A stretch of DNA of 52,709 nt from Bacteroidia bacterium (GTDB taxonomy: Bacteria > Bacteroidota > Bacteroidia > AKYH767-A > OLB10). The translations under genes were made by a program, and so were the position numbers. Below are positions 42,949-52,228 of the stretch, piece by piece (the stretch's first letter is position 1; each line of letters starts with the position of its first letter). The stretch lies in the NCBI GenBank assembly GCA_020847635.1, contig JADLBQ010000031.1, forward strand, positions 1-52,709, read 5' to 3'. Under the pieces are notes generated by a model. That model ran no database searches. It was not told the DNA's origin and saw only the letters and a program-made list of their open reading frames with translations.

Positions 42949-42973
42949 CTAGCATTAAATGATAGCTTTTTTT
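42949..42973 (+). terminator. Weak terminator-like hairpin after the SGNH gene
   Basis: CTAGCAT / ATGATAG stem with one G-A mismatch and a 3-nt TAA loop, followed by C and seven T. The rest of the 248-bp gap to the next gene shows no other element apart from the -7 box at 43143. Confidence 0.35.
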
Positions 42974-43142
42974 ACTTACTGAAAGACCCGAAAGCCTTAT
43001 TGGGGTTTAAAACCTTTTTTGCTGATTCACCCCTTTTAACTGACTGCTCACAGGTGTAACACAGTGGATTGGCAAAAGTAATGCTGAGAAGAAAAAAAAT
43101 AGCTGATATTTTTATATGATAAGATTTTGAATTTGATTTCTT

Positions 43143-43150
43143 TAAATTTG
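43143..43150 (+). promoter_or_regulatory. -7 element upstream of the S74-chaperone gene
   Basis: TAAATTTG, exact match to TAnnTTTG, 19 nt before the ATG at 43170. A TTTG lies only 13 nt upstream of it, shorter than the usual 19-20, so support is partial. Confidence 0.35.
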
Positions 43151-43169
43151 CAAGAGCAACTGTTATCAT

Positions 43170-44282
43170 ATGAAACGAAAACTATTTCTGTTAGCATTGA
43201 TTGTAGCCGGATGGAGTTACAATTGTTGTGCTCAAAATGTAGGAATTGGAATTGCAACCCCCCAACAGAAACTGCATGTAGCCGGTAGTGGGCAAACAAT
43301 CAGGGTGGATGGGCTAAGCGGTGCCGGAACCAGGAATGTTTATGCCAATGCATTTGGAGACTTAACAACTACGCCTGGAAGCCCTTCAGATGTTTGGCTA
43401 ACCAGTGGTAATGCCGGATTGAATAATGGCATAAACTTTTTGGGAACAACTGATAATGTTGATCTTCGGTTCAGAACAAATAATCTGGAAAGAGTAACAA
43501 TAAAGGCTAATGGCAGAATAGGAATTTGGACCAATAATCCATCTACCTGGCTACACGTGATTCCAAGTACACCAATCTTAAACTGGCAACTCCAATGGGA
43601 CAATACACTTACTGATGATGCTCCTGCCAGATTTCAGAATACCAGTGCAGCTAATCCTAACCGGGTTCTGATGGGTACAACAAATTATAATTCATTCGGC
43701 TTTCAAGCATCTGCTGTAATCGGGATTGCTTTAAATGCTACGAATACTTATCCTAATCTTGCCGGTGGAGAAGGAGTCAGAGGGTATTCAAACAGCTATT
43801 CCGGAATTGGTGTTTATGGTGGATTTACAGGAGGTACATTGCCAACTGCAATTGGCTGGGCGGTTTATGCTTCCGGATGGGCTGGAGGATTAACAAGTTG
43901 GCTCAATGTTTCGGATGAACGATTGAAAACTAATATTACTACAATTCCAAATGCGCTAGGAAAAGTTTTACAGATGCGGGGTGTTGAATATAATTTTAGA
44001 CAAGGCGAATTCACCGGATTAAATCTCAGTAGTGAAAAACAGGTTGGATTTATTGCCCAGGAACTTGAAAAAGTACTTCCATCAGCTGTTCAAAATAAAG
44101 CAATCCCTTATGACATTGACCCGATAACAGATGGACCGACTGCTCGTAAAGGAAGCTATAATCTTAAAGCTGTTGCCTATTCTGATGTGATTCCAGTTTT
44201 AGTTGAAGCAATCAAAGAGCAACAGAAACAAATTGATGACCTGAAGCTGAAAATAGAACAACTGGAAAAATTGAAAAAATAA
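43170..44282 (+). CDS. Exported protein with intramolecular chaperone (peptidase S74) domain
   Basis: 370 residues. Signal peptide 1-21 (LLALIVAGWSYNCCAQ), then VGIGIATPQQKLHVAG, a common start of bacterial 'tail fiber domain-containing' proteins. Residues ~45-245 are Gly/Asn-rich and beta-like. The S74 chaperone domain starts at Ser248 in SDERLKTNI (Ser248/Lys253), with QVGFIAQELEKVLPSAV; in phage fibres such domains cut themselves off after trimer folding. A C-terminal coiled coil (KEQQKQIDDLKLKIEQLEKLKK region) suits trimerisation. It is probably a trimeric surface fibre. It ends 8 bases before the giant PKD gene, suggesting co-expression. Confidence 0.83.
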   Translation: MKRKLFLLALIVAGWSYNCCAQNVGIGIATPQQKLHVAGSGQTIRVDGLSGAGTRNVYANAFGDLTTTPGSPSDVWLTSGNAGLNNGINFLGTTDNVDLRFRTNNLERVTIKANGRIGIWTNNPSTWLHVIPSTPILNWQLQWDNTLTDDAPARFQNTSAANPNRVLMGTTNYNSFGFQASAVIGIALNATNTYPNLAGGEGVRGYSNSYSGIGVYGGFTGGTLPTAIGWAVYASGWAGGLTSWLNVSDERLKTNITTIPNALGKVLQMRGVEYNFRQGEFTGLNLSSEKQVGFIAQELEKVLPSAVQNKAIPYDIDPITDGPTARKGSYNLKAVAYSDVIPVLVEAIKEQQKQIDDLKLKIEQLEKLKK

Positions 44283-44290
44283 ATCCAGCT

Positions 44291-47200
44291 ATGCTGAAAC
44301 GCATTGTATTATTTATTTTAATTGTCTGTAGCCAAACAGATCTTTATTCGCAATGTATGACCTATCCGGTATCATTTGCGGAAAGGGTAACCATGGCTCC
44401 GGTAATTGTTGAAGGAAGAATTACAACCCGACAATCTTATTGGAATTCAACAAACGATTTTATTTATACAAGTTCGGTAATTGATATTTACAAAGTTTTA
44501 AAAGGTTCAGTTGGTTCAACTCAGCTGGAAATAATTACAGAAGGCGGAATCGTTGGGCAGGTAAAGATTGATGCAGAGCCTAACCTGAATCTTCAACCGG
44601 GTGATATGGGTACTTTCTTTCTTACTTCACCAGTTGCTATTCATGCTTCTTCACCCTTTTATCCGGCACTTCAGTTTTCAGCCTATTCATTGAATCAGGG
44701 ATTTATTCAATATGATGAAAAATCACAATCGGGATTTGACTTTTACAATATTTACCCGGATATCCAAGATGATATTTACAGACAAATTGAAAATATAACA
44801 GGAAATCCGTACTCAGAAATCGTACATTTTGATATTTCCACTCCTCAAAATGGAGCTCAATCAAAAGTAATGGTTCCTCCGCTGGTTACAGCTATTACAC
44901 CAGGAACAACTACAGCCGGCACGTTTTCTCTGGTGACCATTACAGGAAGTAATTTTGGAAACGGGCCATTTGGCGGAGCCCGGAAACTGGAATGGCGGGA
45001 TGCCAATAACGGAGGTGCAGGGTTTATTCCAACGCCAGCTAATCATATTGTTTCTTGGACTAATACCAGTATTCAGGCATGGGTACCATCTCAGGCCGGA
45101 AGCGGAACCATTAGGGTAACAAATGATTTAAACGAATCAACCGTTTCTGCAATTTCAGTAACGATTAATTTCAATGAAACAAATGTGGTTTCCGGTGGTG
45201 TTTATTATCAGCCAGATCTTGTCAACCGCAACGGAACCGGTGGATATATATACTTGTACAATACAATGTTTAATTCAAATGCTCCGGCAGTAGCTGCATT
45301 TGAACGGGCATTGCAAACCTGGCGCTGTGCTACCTATGTAAACTTCAATAAAAGCGGAACAACTGCAGTTTCCTGTCAGGCACTGGATGGTTCAAATATT
45401 GTCACCTTCGATGGTTCGTGTGCCTTACCTGCCGGTGTACTTGGAGTCTCTTACAGTTATTACAGTGCCTGCGGAGCTAATACCTGGTATTTAAATGAAA
45501 ATGATCTTAAATTCAGAACTAACGGAACAGGTGGAATTAACTGGAACTGGGGTCCGGCTGCGACATCTGGTGGTTTGTTTGATTTTGAATCTGTGTGCTT
45601 ACATGAACTTGGACACAGTCACCAGTTAGGTCATACGATTCTCCCTGTAACGGTTATGAATTTTGCTATCGGCCCTAATACGGATAGAAGAACCTTAACC
45701 CCGGTCAGTGAAGTTGCAGGTGGGAATGATCTTATGTCAAGAAGTGTGATTAATAATGTATGTGGCCCTGTTGCCATGGTTGCTCTTAATGCTTCCAACT
45801 GTGCAATTGCCGCTCCGGTTGCAGACTTCTCAGGTTCTCCACTAACAGGATGTAATACACTAACCGTTACTTTTACTGACTTAAGTATCAATACTCCGAC
45901 TTCTTGGAACTGGTCTTTCCCGGGCGGTGTTCCTGCAACTTTCAATGGCCAGAATCCGCCTCCGGTTGTATATTCAGCACCTGGGAATTATTCAGTAACA
46001 TTGATTGTAACAAATGGCTTTGGAAGTGATACCAGAATCCGGACAAATTATATTACAGTCAATTCCTGTCCTCCACCAGTTACTGACTTTTATGGAATTC
46101 CGGATACGATTTGTGCAGGTCAAAAAGTTTATTTCTATGATTTATCATCCAATACGCCTACTTCATGGGCATGGACTTTTATGGGTGGAACTCCAGCAAC
46201 TTCAACTGTAAAAAATCCGGTAATTACGTATAACACTGTTGGAAACTATGATGTCACACTTACGGCAACGAATCCATACGGAAATAATACCTTAACAAAA
46301 ACAAGCTACATTACAGTTAAAAGCTGCCCGCCACCACCAACTGCAAATTTCAGCGGGGCACCAACAATCATTTGTGCAGGAGCCTCCGTTAATTTTACTG
46401 ATTTATCAACCGGAAGTCCAACCAGTTGGAACTGGACTTTCTCAGGAGGTTCACCATTAACATCCATTCTCAAAAATCCGGTTGTAACCTATAATACTCC
46501 CGGTGTTTATTCAGTTACACTAATCGCTACAAACGCCAGTGGAAGCAGCACCTTTACACTTACAAATTATATTACAGTAAATGTCTGTACTTCACCAACT
46601 GCCAATTTTACAGGCAATCCATCTTATATCTGTGCAGGTCAGACAGTTAGCTTTGTTGATTTGTCAACCCAATCACCTACAGCCTGGAATTGGACATTTC
46701 CGGGAGGCTCACCGGCAAGTTCCACAGTTCAAAACCCAGTTGTAACTTATGCTACCCCCGGAGTTTATAATGTAATACTGACTGCAACGAATGGATTTGG
46801 GAACAATACTATTACAATGAATAATTATGTGACTGTAGTTGCCTGTCCGGCTCCCGGTACCGGACTGATTGTAAATGATGGTGGATTCATTTTTGCCCAG
46901 TCCGGTGCATTGATCACTGTTGAGGGTGGGGTAATCAATAAAGATAATGGGCCCAATATTGGTGAATGGGATAACAGAGGGCTTATAACCCTGACAGGTG
47001 ACTGGACCAATAATTCAGCAGGAAATGCATTTATCAATACCGCAGCTGGTAATTTTGAAATGTTGGGTGCAAATCAGCGGATTACTGGAACAACACCAAC
47101 CTATTTTTATAATTTATCCTTAACTGGAACAGGTATTAAACGGCAAACCGTTGATGCACGGGTTTTTGGTACGCTGGCATTAACAGACCGTGAGTTGGCT

Positions 47201-48340
47201 ACTGATAATAACGTTATGTATGTAATCAATCCGGCAGTTGGTGCAATTACCCGATCAGGAGTGCTAAACTCAACACCGGTTCAGGGCTTTGTAAGTAGTA
47301 CCGGTACTGGAAGATTATGGAGAGCAACAAACAGTACGAACTTTTACTTATTTCCGGTTGGTTCAAGCCAAACAACACCCCGGTTCCGGCCGGTTGAATT
47401 AAAACCCGTTTCCGGTTCATCAGCTGTATTTGCTGTCCGTTTTGCAAATTATGATTCTAACCTTGAAGGCTTAAACCGTGCGGTAAAAGATCCAACGCTG
47501 GGTGTGATAAATCCTTATTGGTTTCAGAAGATTGAAAATATCAGCGGTTTAGTAGCTACTGATGTCAGGCTTTATGTTGATGAAACCCAGGATAATGTGA
47601 CCAACTTCTCAACCCTACAAATGACTGAATGGGGATATGCCATTCCTCCGGTTCAATGGAGGCATATTACCGGAAATTCTGCAATTGCAGCATCATCACC
47701 AGTACTGGGCAGCGTGACGAAAGCAGCCTGGAATAATTTTACAACCGAAAATTTCAACATTGCTCCAGAATCAATGCCTTTACCGGTCGAACTGCTCACC
47801 TTTAATACAAATTGTAAATCAGGAAAAGTAGAAATCTCCTGGCTGACTGCTTCCGAATTCAACAATGATTATTTTGTCGTTGAAAAAAGTATTGATGGCA
47901 AGCAGTTTAAAGAATTAGCAAGACTTCCGGGAGCAGGAACAAGTTTATTGATGAAATCCTACTTAGTTACAGATGATGCAGTCTATAACCAAAAAGTTTT
48001 TTACAGGTTAGTGCAATTTGATTTTGATGGCCAATCAACAACTTTTCTGCCGTCTGTTGCTTATTGCAGAGAAGGTTCAGAGTTGCTTTATGTACTGAAT
48101 ATTTTCCCCAGTCCGTTCTATGATGATATTCAAATAGAGATTTCAGCATCAGCCAATGAAACCATTCAGTTAATTTTATTTGATGCATTGGGCAGATTAG
48201 TTGCTGAAAAACAGCAACCGGTCACCTCTGGATTTAATCAGCTTAGCTGGAATCCGGGTATTTTGGCAGCTGGGTATTATCAGTTAGAAGTAAGTTCAAT
48301 GTACCAGAAAAAACAATTTAAGATTGTTAAATCGAACTAA
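44291..48340 (+). CDS. Giant T9SS cargo with IPT/TIG, metalloprotease-like and four PKD domains
   Basis: 1,349 residues. Signal peptide ~1-20. The N-terminal domain (~20-195) is all-beta. An IPT/TIG-type Ig fold (~197-295) starts at PPLVTAITPGTT. A metalloprotease-like domain (~300-500) has a zinc site HELGHSHQLGH (438-448) and a nearby TVMNFAIG that looks like a Met-turn. Four PKD domains start near 509, 596, 682 and 767. A beta-rich region (~856-1165) follows, then a FN3-like segment and a type A T9SS tail (NIFPSPFYDD to KIVKSN). It is expected on the cell surface or secreted. The protease role is inferred: the zinc histidines and Glu are present but the metzincin Gly is replaced by Gln. 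Confidence 0.82.
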   Translation: MLKRIVLFILIVCSQTDLYSQCMTYPVSFAERVTMAPVIVEGRITTRQSYWNSTNDFIYTSSVIDIYKVLKGSVGSTQLEIITEGGIVGQVKIDAEPNLNLQPGDMGTFFLTSPVAIHASSPFYPALQFSAYSLNQGFIQYDEKSQSGFDFYNIYPDIQDDIYRQIENITGNPYSEIVHFDISTPQNGAQSKVMVPPLVTAITPGTTTAGTFSLVTITGSNFGNGPFGGARKLEWRDANNGGAGFIPTPANHIVSWTNTSIQAWVPSQAGSGTIRVTNDLNESTVSAISVTINFNETNVVSGGVYYQPDLVNRNGTGGYIYLYNTMFNSNAPAVAAFERALQTWRCATYVNFNKSGTTAVSCQALDGSNIVTFDGSCALPAGVLGVSYSYYSACGANTWYLNENDLKFRTNGTGGINWNWGPAATSGGLFDFESVCLHELGHSHQLGHTILPVTVMNFAIGPNTDRRTLTPVSEVAGGNDLMSRSVINNVCGPVAMVALNASNCAIAAPVADFSGSPLTGCNTLTVTFTDLSINTPTSWNWSFPGGVPATFNGQNPPPVVYSAPGNYSVTLIVTNGFGSDTRIRTNYITVNSCPPPVTDFYGIPDTICAGQKVYFYDLSSNTPTSWAWTFMGGTPATSTVKNPVITYNTVGNYDVTLTATNPYGNNTLTKTSYITVKSCPPPPTANFSGAPTIICAGASVNFTDLSTGSPTSWNWTFSGGSPLTSILKNPVVTYNTPGVYSVTLIATNASGSSTFTLTNYITVNVCTSPTANFTGNPSYICAGQTVSFVDLSTQSPTAWNWTFPGGSPASSTVQNPVVTYATPGVYNVILTATNGFGNNTITMNNYVTVVACPAPGTGLIVNDGGFIFAQSGALITVEGGVINKDNGPNIGEWDNRGLITLTGDWTNNSAGNAFINTAAGNFEMLGANQRITGTTPTYFYNLSLTGTGIKRQTVDARVFGTLALTDRELATDNNVMYVINPAVGAITRSGVLNSTPVQGFVSSTGTGRLWRATNSTNFYLFPVGSSQTTPRFRPVELKPVSGSSAVFAVRFANYDSNLEGLNRAVKDPTLGVINPYWFQKIENISGLVATDVRLYVDETQDNVTNFSTLQMTEWGYAIPPVQWRHITGNSAIAASSPVLGSVTKAAWNNFTTENFNIAPESMPLPVELLTFNTNCKSGKVEISWLTASEFNNDYFVVEKSIDGKQFKELARLPGAGTSLLMKSYLVTDDAVYNQKVFYRLVQFDFDGQSTTFLPSVAYCREGSELLYVLNIFPSPFYDDIQIEISASANETIQLILFDALGRLVAEKQQPVTSGFNQLSWNPGILAAGYYQLEVSSMYQKKQFKIVKSN
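45815..46850 (+). repeat. Four tandem PKD-domain repeats (about 258 nt each)
   Basis: Units start near 45815, 46076, 46334 and 46589. Each has the pattern F-x-G-x-P-x-x-x-CAG-x-x-V-x-F-x-DLS-x-x-x-P-T-S-W-x-WTF-x-GG, then NPVVTYNTPGVY-x-V-T-L-x-A-T-N. Repeats two to four are closest; the first lacks the CAG cysteine context. Confidence 0.8.
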
Positions 48341-48425
48341 GAATTGTTTTTAAACAAAACTAATCGGGTTGCTGACTGAGCACAATAACATTTAAAAGTT
48401 CACATTTGCACCCTGTTTTTCAACT

Positions 48426-49292
48426 ATGCGTTACTTACTTGGTGCATTGGCAATATTGTTGAGTAGTTTCATTACAGTTAAAGCTCAGTTTTCACTTGAA
48501 AAAAGGGATCTCTTTAAGTTGCCGATTAATAGAATTATTGGTGAAGGCCATTTCAATTTTAAAATAGCTGTTGATTCCCGCGAAGTTGTTGCGATCGGCT
48601 CCTGTAACAAACAAACTATTTATTACATTGAACGAACCGGAGAGGTAACTGACTCATTAGTTCTTCCTTTTGAATCCTGTGTCCGGAATATGGAGTTTGA
48701 TGAATATGATAATTTGTTGATAATGGATAACGAAGAACGGTTTCTTTACAAACATTACCGTTCAAAAAATAAGGTAGAGAAGCTGTCTTATAATGAGCCT
48801 GAAGACTGGTACCGGCAACTGAATCATTACTACAAACATTTTGAGATCAGTTCAATTCCTACCTTCTACATTAATAAGGAATATTTACAGGATGCCTATT
48901 ACACCCGTTTTTCTTACTCTTACAATCTATGGCTGAATTATAATGATGGCTTTATTTATCAGAGTGCGTACAATTTTATCCGGAAAATAGGGAATCATAA
49001 AACCTATGTAGCTTTAAGTAAATCCGATCTTTGGTTCTCGGAAAGACTGAGCAATAAATGTAAGTTGATTTTTATTGATCGTGACAAGGAGATTGCTATT
49101 TACTTCAACCGTGCCTTAAGTCTGTTTTATGAAGACTTTAGAAACAATAGTATCAGAGAGTATCCTTGTCCTTCACGCGGAAACGAAGGGATTCAGTTTG
49201 ATTTTTCAACCAATCTGCAGCAAAAAAAGATCTGGGGAGTTTCTGCTCTCACAGATTCCACTTTTACAATAGCTGTTTGGCAAATTCGATAA
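48426..49292 (+). CDS. Exported protein of unknown function
   Basis: 288 residues with a signal peptide (LGALAILLSSFITVKAQ). The mature protein has strand-rich stretches typical of a propeller-like fold (YYIERTGEVTDSLVLPFE, MEFDEYDNLLIMDNEERFLYKHY) and many aromatic residues in the centre (HYYKHFEISSIPTFYINKEY). I do not recognise a family or catalytic motif. It begins 85 bases after the giant PKD gene; CACATTTG 17 nt before the ATG is one mismatch from the -7 consensus. Confidence 0.6.
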   Translation: MRYLLGALAILLSSFITVKAQFSLEKRDLFKLPINRIIGEGHFNFKIAVDSREVVAIGSCNKQTIYYIERTGEVTDSLVLPFESCVRNMEFDEYDNLLIMDNEERFLYKHYRSKNKVEKLSYNEPEDWYRQLNHYYKHFEISSIPTFYINKEYLQDAYYTRFSYSYNLWLNYNDGFIYQSAYNFIRKIGNHKTYVALSKSDLWFSERLSNKCKLIFIDRDKEIAIYFNRALSLFYEDFRNNSIREYPCPSRGNEGIQFDFSTNLQQKKIWGVSALTDSTFTIAVWQIR

Positions 49293-49318
49293 TCAATCAA
49301 TAAACACAGTGTATCCCA

Positions 49319-49350
49319 TTTGATAACCACCGCTCTGATCATTATATTTG
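49319..49350 (+). promoter_or_regulatory. Promoter of the cysC-cysD-cysN-cysQ operon
   Basis: TTTG (49319-49322), 20 nt, TATATTTG (49343-49350): both Bacteroidota promoter elements match exactly with canonical spacing. The leader would be about 58 nt before the TTG start of cysC. No CysB- or riboswitch-like element was recognised in it. Confidence 0.55.
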
Positions 49351-49414
49351 CATCCAGTTAAGACCCGATTAATAGGCTTGAACAAACTCAGTTAACACAC
49401 TAAATATCAGCAAG

Positions 49415-50011
49415 TTGAATAATCCTGGTAATGTTATTTTCCAGCATTTTAAGGTTGGTAGGCCGGAACATGAGAAGTTGAATGGCCATCGGAGTTGTGT
49501 TCTTTGGTTCACCGGATTCTCGGGTTCAGGTAAAAGTACTTTGGCAGGACAGGTTCAGGAACGGCTGATGGCTAAACGGATTCATACCTATCTTCTTGAT
49601 GGTGATAATATCCGGCATGGCTTAAACAGCAATCTGGATTTTTCTCCGGAAGGAAGAACAGAAAATATCCGTAGAATTGGTGAAGTAGCTAAACTTTTTT
49701 CAGATGCCGGGATAGTTACTTTGACTGCTTTTATATCACCTTTCAGGAAAGACAGGGATAATGTCAGAAACCTTCTGCCCAAAAATGATTTTATTGAAGT
49801 TTATGTAAACTGTCCGATTGAAGTGTGCGAACAAAGAGATGTGAAAGGTCTTTACAAAAAAGCCCGAACCGGTGAAATTGCCGAATTCACCGGAATCAGT
49901 TCTCCGTTCGAACCGCCTCCAAATCCCGAAATTGAAGTCAGGACAAACGAGCAGTCGGTTGAACAATGTGTGAATATTATTGTTGATTTTGTCTTAACAC
50001 GAATTTTATAG
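49415..50011 (+). CDS. cysC: Adenylylsulfate (APS) kinase CysC
   Basis: 198 residues, standard length. Walker A is GFSGSGKST (34-42); LDGDNIRHGLNSNLDFS (APS-binding DGDNxRxGL), FISPFRKDRD and the lid GLYKKARTGEIAEFTGI are all present. It phosphorylates APS to PAPS in the cytosol. The start is TTG at 49415; no in-frame ATG precedes the family's N-terminal region. The next gene begins 1 base after the stop. Confidence 0.95.
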   Translation: MNNPGNVIFQHFKVGRPEHEKLNGHRSCVLWFTGFSGSGKSTLAGQVQERLMAKRIHTYLLDGDNIRHGLNSNLDFSPEGRTENIRRIGEVAKLFSDAGIVTLTAFISPFRKDRDNVRNLLPKNDFIEVYVNCPIEVCEQRDVKGLYKKARTGEIAEFTGISSPFEPPPNPEIEVRTNEQSVEQCVNIIVDFVLTRIL

Positions 50012-50012
50012 A

Positions 50013-50918
50013 ATGCAGTACTATCATATAAGCCATTTACATCAGCTGGAATCGGAAGCAATTTACATTATTCGGGAAGTAGCAGCACGGTTTGAAAGGC
50101 CGGTCATGCTTTTTTCGGGAGGTAAAGACAGCATAGTAATGACTCACCTTGCTTTTAAAGCATTTTATCCTGCACGAATTCCGTTTCCATTACTTCATAT
50201 TGATACTGGTCACAATTTTCCAGAAACACTGGAATTTCGTGATAATCTGGCTAAAGAACTTGGGGTGAATCTGGAAGTCCGGTATGTTCAGGATTCAATT
50301 AATAAAGGTAAGGCAGTCGAAGAAAAGGGCACCAATGCCAGCCGAAATTTGCTTCAGATTACAACCTTGCTGGACGCTTTAGAAGAGTTAAAAGTGGATG
50401 CAGCAATGGGTGGTGCCAGAAGAGATGAAGAGAAAGCAAGAGCTAAAGAACGATTCTTTTCACATCGGGATGAATTTGGCCAGTGGGATCCCAAGAACCA
50501 GCGGCCTGAGCTTTGGAATTTGTTTAACAGCAGAAGACATTCGGGTGAACATTTCAGGGTCTTCCCGCTCAGTAACTGGACTGAGCTTGATATCTGGCAA
50601 TACATAGCAATTGAAAAAATAAAAATGCCTTCACTGTATTTTTCTCATAACCGAGACTGTGTAAAACGGGATAATATGATTCTTGCTTATTCTGAGCATC
50701 TGAATCTGCGCGAATCTGAAAAACACGAGATGATGCGTGTCCGGTTCCGGACAATTGGTGATATGACCTGTACAGGGGCAGTACTCTCACCGGCAAAAAC
50801 TATTGATGACATCATTCTCGAAGTAGCAGCCAGCAGAATAACCGAACGGGGCGGACGTGCAGATGACAAACGTTCAGATACAGCAATGGAAGACAGAAAA
50901 AAATCAGGTTATTTTTAA
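50013..50918 (+). CDS. cysD: Sulfate adenylyltransferase subunit 2 CysD
   Basis: 301 residues. The PP-loop SGGKDS is at 35-40 (VMLFSGGKDSIVM). IDTGHNFPETLEFRD, GGARRDEEKARAKERFFS and WTELDIWQYI are family signatures, and the C-terminal RGGRADDKRSDTAMEDRKKSGYF is the conserved tail. With CysN it makes APS from ATP and sulfate. It is separated from cysC by 1 base and from cysN by 20 bases. Confidence 0.97.
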   Translation: MQYYHISHLHQLESEAIYIIREVAARFERPVMLFSGGKDSIVMTHLAFKAFYPARIPFPLLHIDTGHNFPETLEFRDNLAKELGVNLEVRYVQDSINKGKAVEEKGTNASRNLLQITTLLDALEELKVDAAMGGARRDEEKARAKERFFSHRDEFGQWDPKNQRPELWNLFNSRRHSGEHFRVFPLSNWTELDIWQYIAIEKIKMPSLYFSHNRDCVKRDNMILAYSEHLNLRESEKHEMMRVRFRTIGDMTCTGAVLSPAKTIDDIILEVAASRITERGGRADDKRSDTAMEDRKKSGYF

Positions 50919-50938
50919 GTTATTTAATTTTTTTTAAG

Positions 50939-52228
50939 ATGAATACTCAATTTAATAAAGACTCCTACCTGAGTATGGAGTTGCTTCGTTTTACAACAGC
51001 CGGAAGTGTTGATGACGGAAAGAGTACATTGATTGGAAGGCTGCTGCTGGATTGCAAAGCTATTTTTGAAGATCAGCTAGAAGCGGTCGAAGCAACCAGT
51101 AAACGCAGAGGTTTTGATCACCTCGACCTTTCATTAGTTACAGATGGCCTGAAGGCAGAACGGGAGCAAGGAATTACTATTGATGTGGCCTATCGCTATT
51201 TTGCAACTCCAAAAAGAAAATTCATTATTGCTGATACACCCGGCCATATTCAATATACCCGGAACATGATAACCGGGGCTTCCACAGCTAACTTGGCTAT
51301 TATACTGGTTGATGCCCGCAAGGGTGTTGTCGAACAAACGAACCGGCATTCTTTTATTGCTTCACTACTTGGCATTCCACATGTAGTTGTGTGCATTAAT
51401 AAAATGGATCTTGTTGATTACAACCAGGATGTGTTTGAACAAATTGTTTCTGAATACAAGAAGCTATCTTCAAAACTGGATGTTAAAGATGTGCAGTTTA
51501 TTCCAATCAGTGCATTAAAAGGTGATAATGTGGTTGAACGATCAGAGAATATGGAATGGTACCAGGGCTCTTCATTACTGTATCAGTTGGAGCATGTTCA
51601 TATCACCGGAGATGAGAACCACATAGATTGCCGTTTCCCGGTTCAGTATGTCATCCGTCCTCAACAGGATAAGTTCCATGACTACCGGGGCTATGCCGGC
51701 AGGATTGCAAGCGGTATTTTTAAACCTGGTGATAAGGTTAAAATTCTTCCTTCCGGATTTACATCTGAAATTACATCGATTGGATTATTTGAGCAAGGTG
51801 AATTTAGAGAGCTTCAGGAAGCCTTTTCACCTCAGAGTGTATCCATTACCCTCGATACTGATCTTGACATCAGTCGGGGGGATATGATTGTCAGGGAAAA
51901 TAATATTCCAAACATTGGACAGGATATTGAAATGATGATTTGCTGGCTGAATGAAAAAAAACTGGTCCCGGGAGGGAAATATGCTTTAAAGCATACAACC
52001 AAAGAAGCCCGCTGTGTGATCAAAGAAGTCAGGTACAGAGTTGATATCAATACCTTTCACCGGGATGAAATAAATAAGGAAATTGGAATGAATGATATTG
52101 GTCGTGTTTTGATTCGAACGACAGTCCCGTTGTTTTATGACAGTTACCGGAAGAACCGTACTACCGGAAGCCTTATTCTGATTGATGAAGCAACAAATGA
52201 AACAGTCGGAGCAGGAATTATAATATGA
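50939..52228 (+). CDS. cysN: Sulfate adenylyltransferase subunit 1 CysN (GTPase)
   Basis: 429 residues, EF-Tu-like GTPase. G1 is AGSVDDGKST (21-30), G3 DTPGH, G4 NKMD, G5 SALKG, followed by two beta-barrel domains. GTP hydrolysis drives CysD's adenylyl transfer to sulfate. It is CysN alone, not the CysNC fusion seen in many proteobacteria; the APS kinase here is a separate upstream gene. The stop overlaps the ATG of cysQ by 4 bases. Confidence 0.97.
   Translation: MNTQFNKDSYLSMELLRFTTAGSVDDGKSTLIGRLLLDCKAIFEDQLEAVEATSKRRGFDHLDLSLVTDGLKAEREQGITIDVAYRYFATPKRKFIIADTPGHIQYTRNMITGASTANLAIILVDARKGVVEQTNRHSFIASLLGIPHVVVCINKMDLVDYNQDVFEQIVSEYKKLSSKLDVKDVQFIPISALKGDNVVERSENMEWYQGSSLLYQLEHVHITGDENHIDCRFPVQYVIRPQQDKFHDYRGYAGRIASGIFKPGDKVKILPSGFTSEITSIGLFEQGEFRELQEAFSPQSVSITLDTDLDISRGDMIVRENNIPNIGQDIEMMICWLNEKKLVPGGKYALKHTTKEARCVIKEVRYRVDINTFHRDEINKEIGMNDIGRVLIRTTVPLFYDSYRKNRTTGSLILIDEATNETVGAGIII

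Noticed and set aside
42922-43169. Possible RNA gene or further ORFs in the gap before the S74 gene
   Set aside because: Two short minus-strand frames are low-complexity and unsupported; no cloverleaf or conserved RNA motif is visible, only a weak hairpin and a -7 box.
43170-44282. Prophage remnant, because of the S74/tail-fibre domain
   Set aside because: No integrase, capsid, terminase or other phage genes are nearby and the protein has its own signal peptide; bacterial surface proteins are known to carry this domain.
45631-45945. Antisense 104-codon frame within the giant PKD gene
   Set aside because: It opposes the conserved metalloprotease/PKD coding frame and shows no features of a protein.
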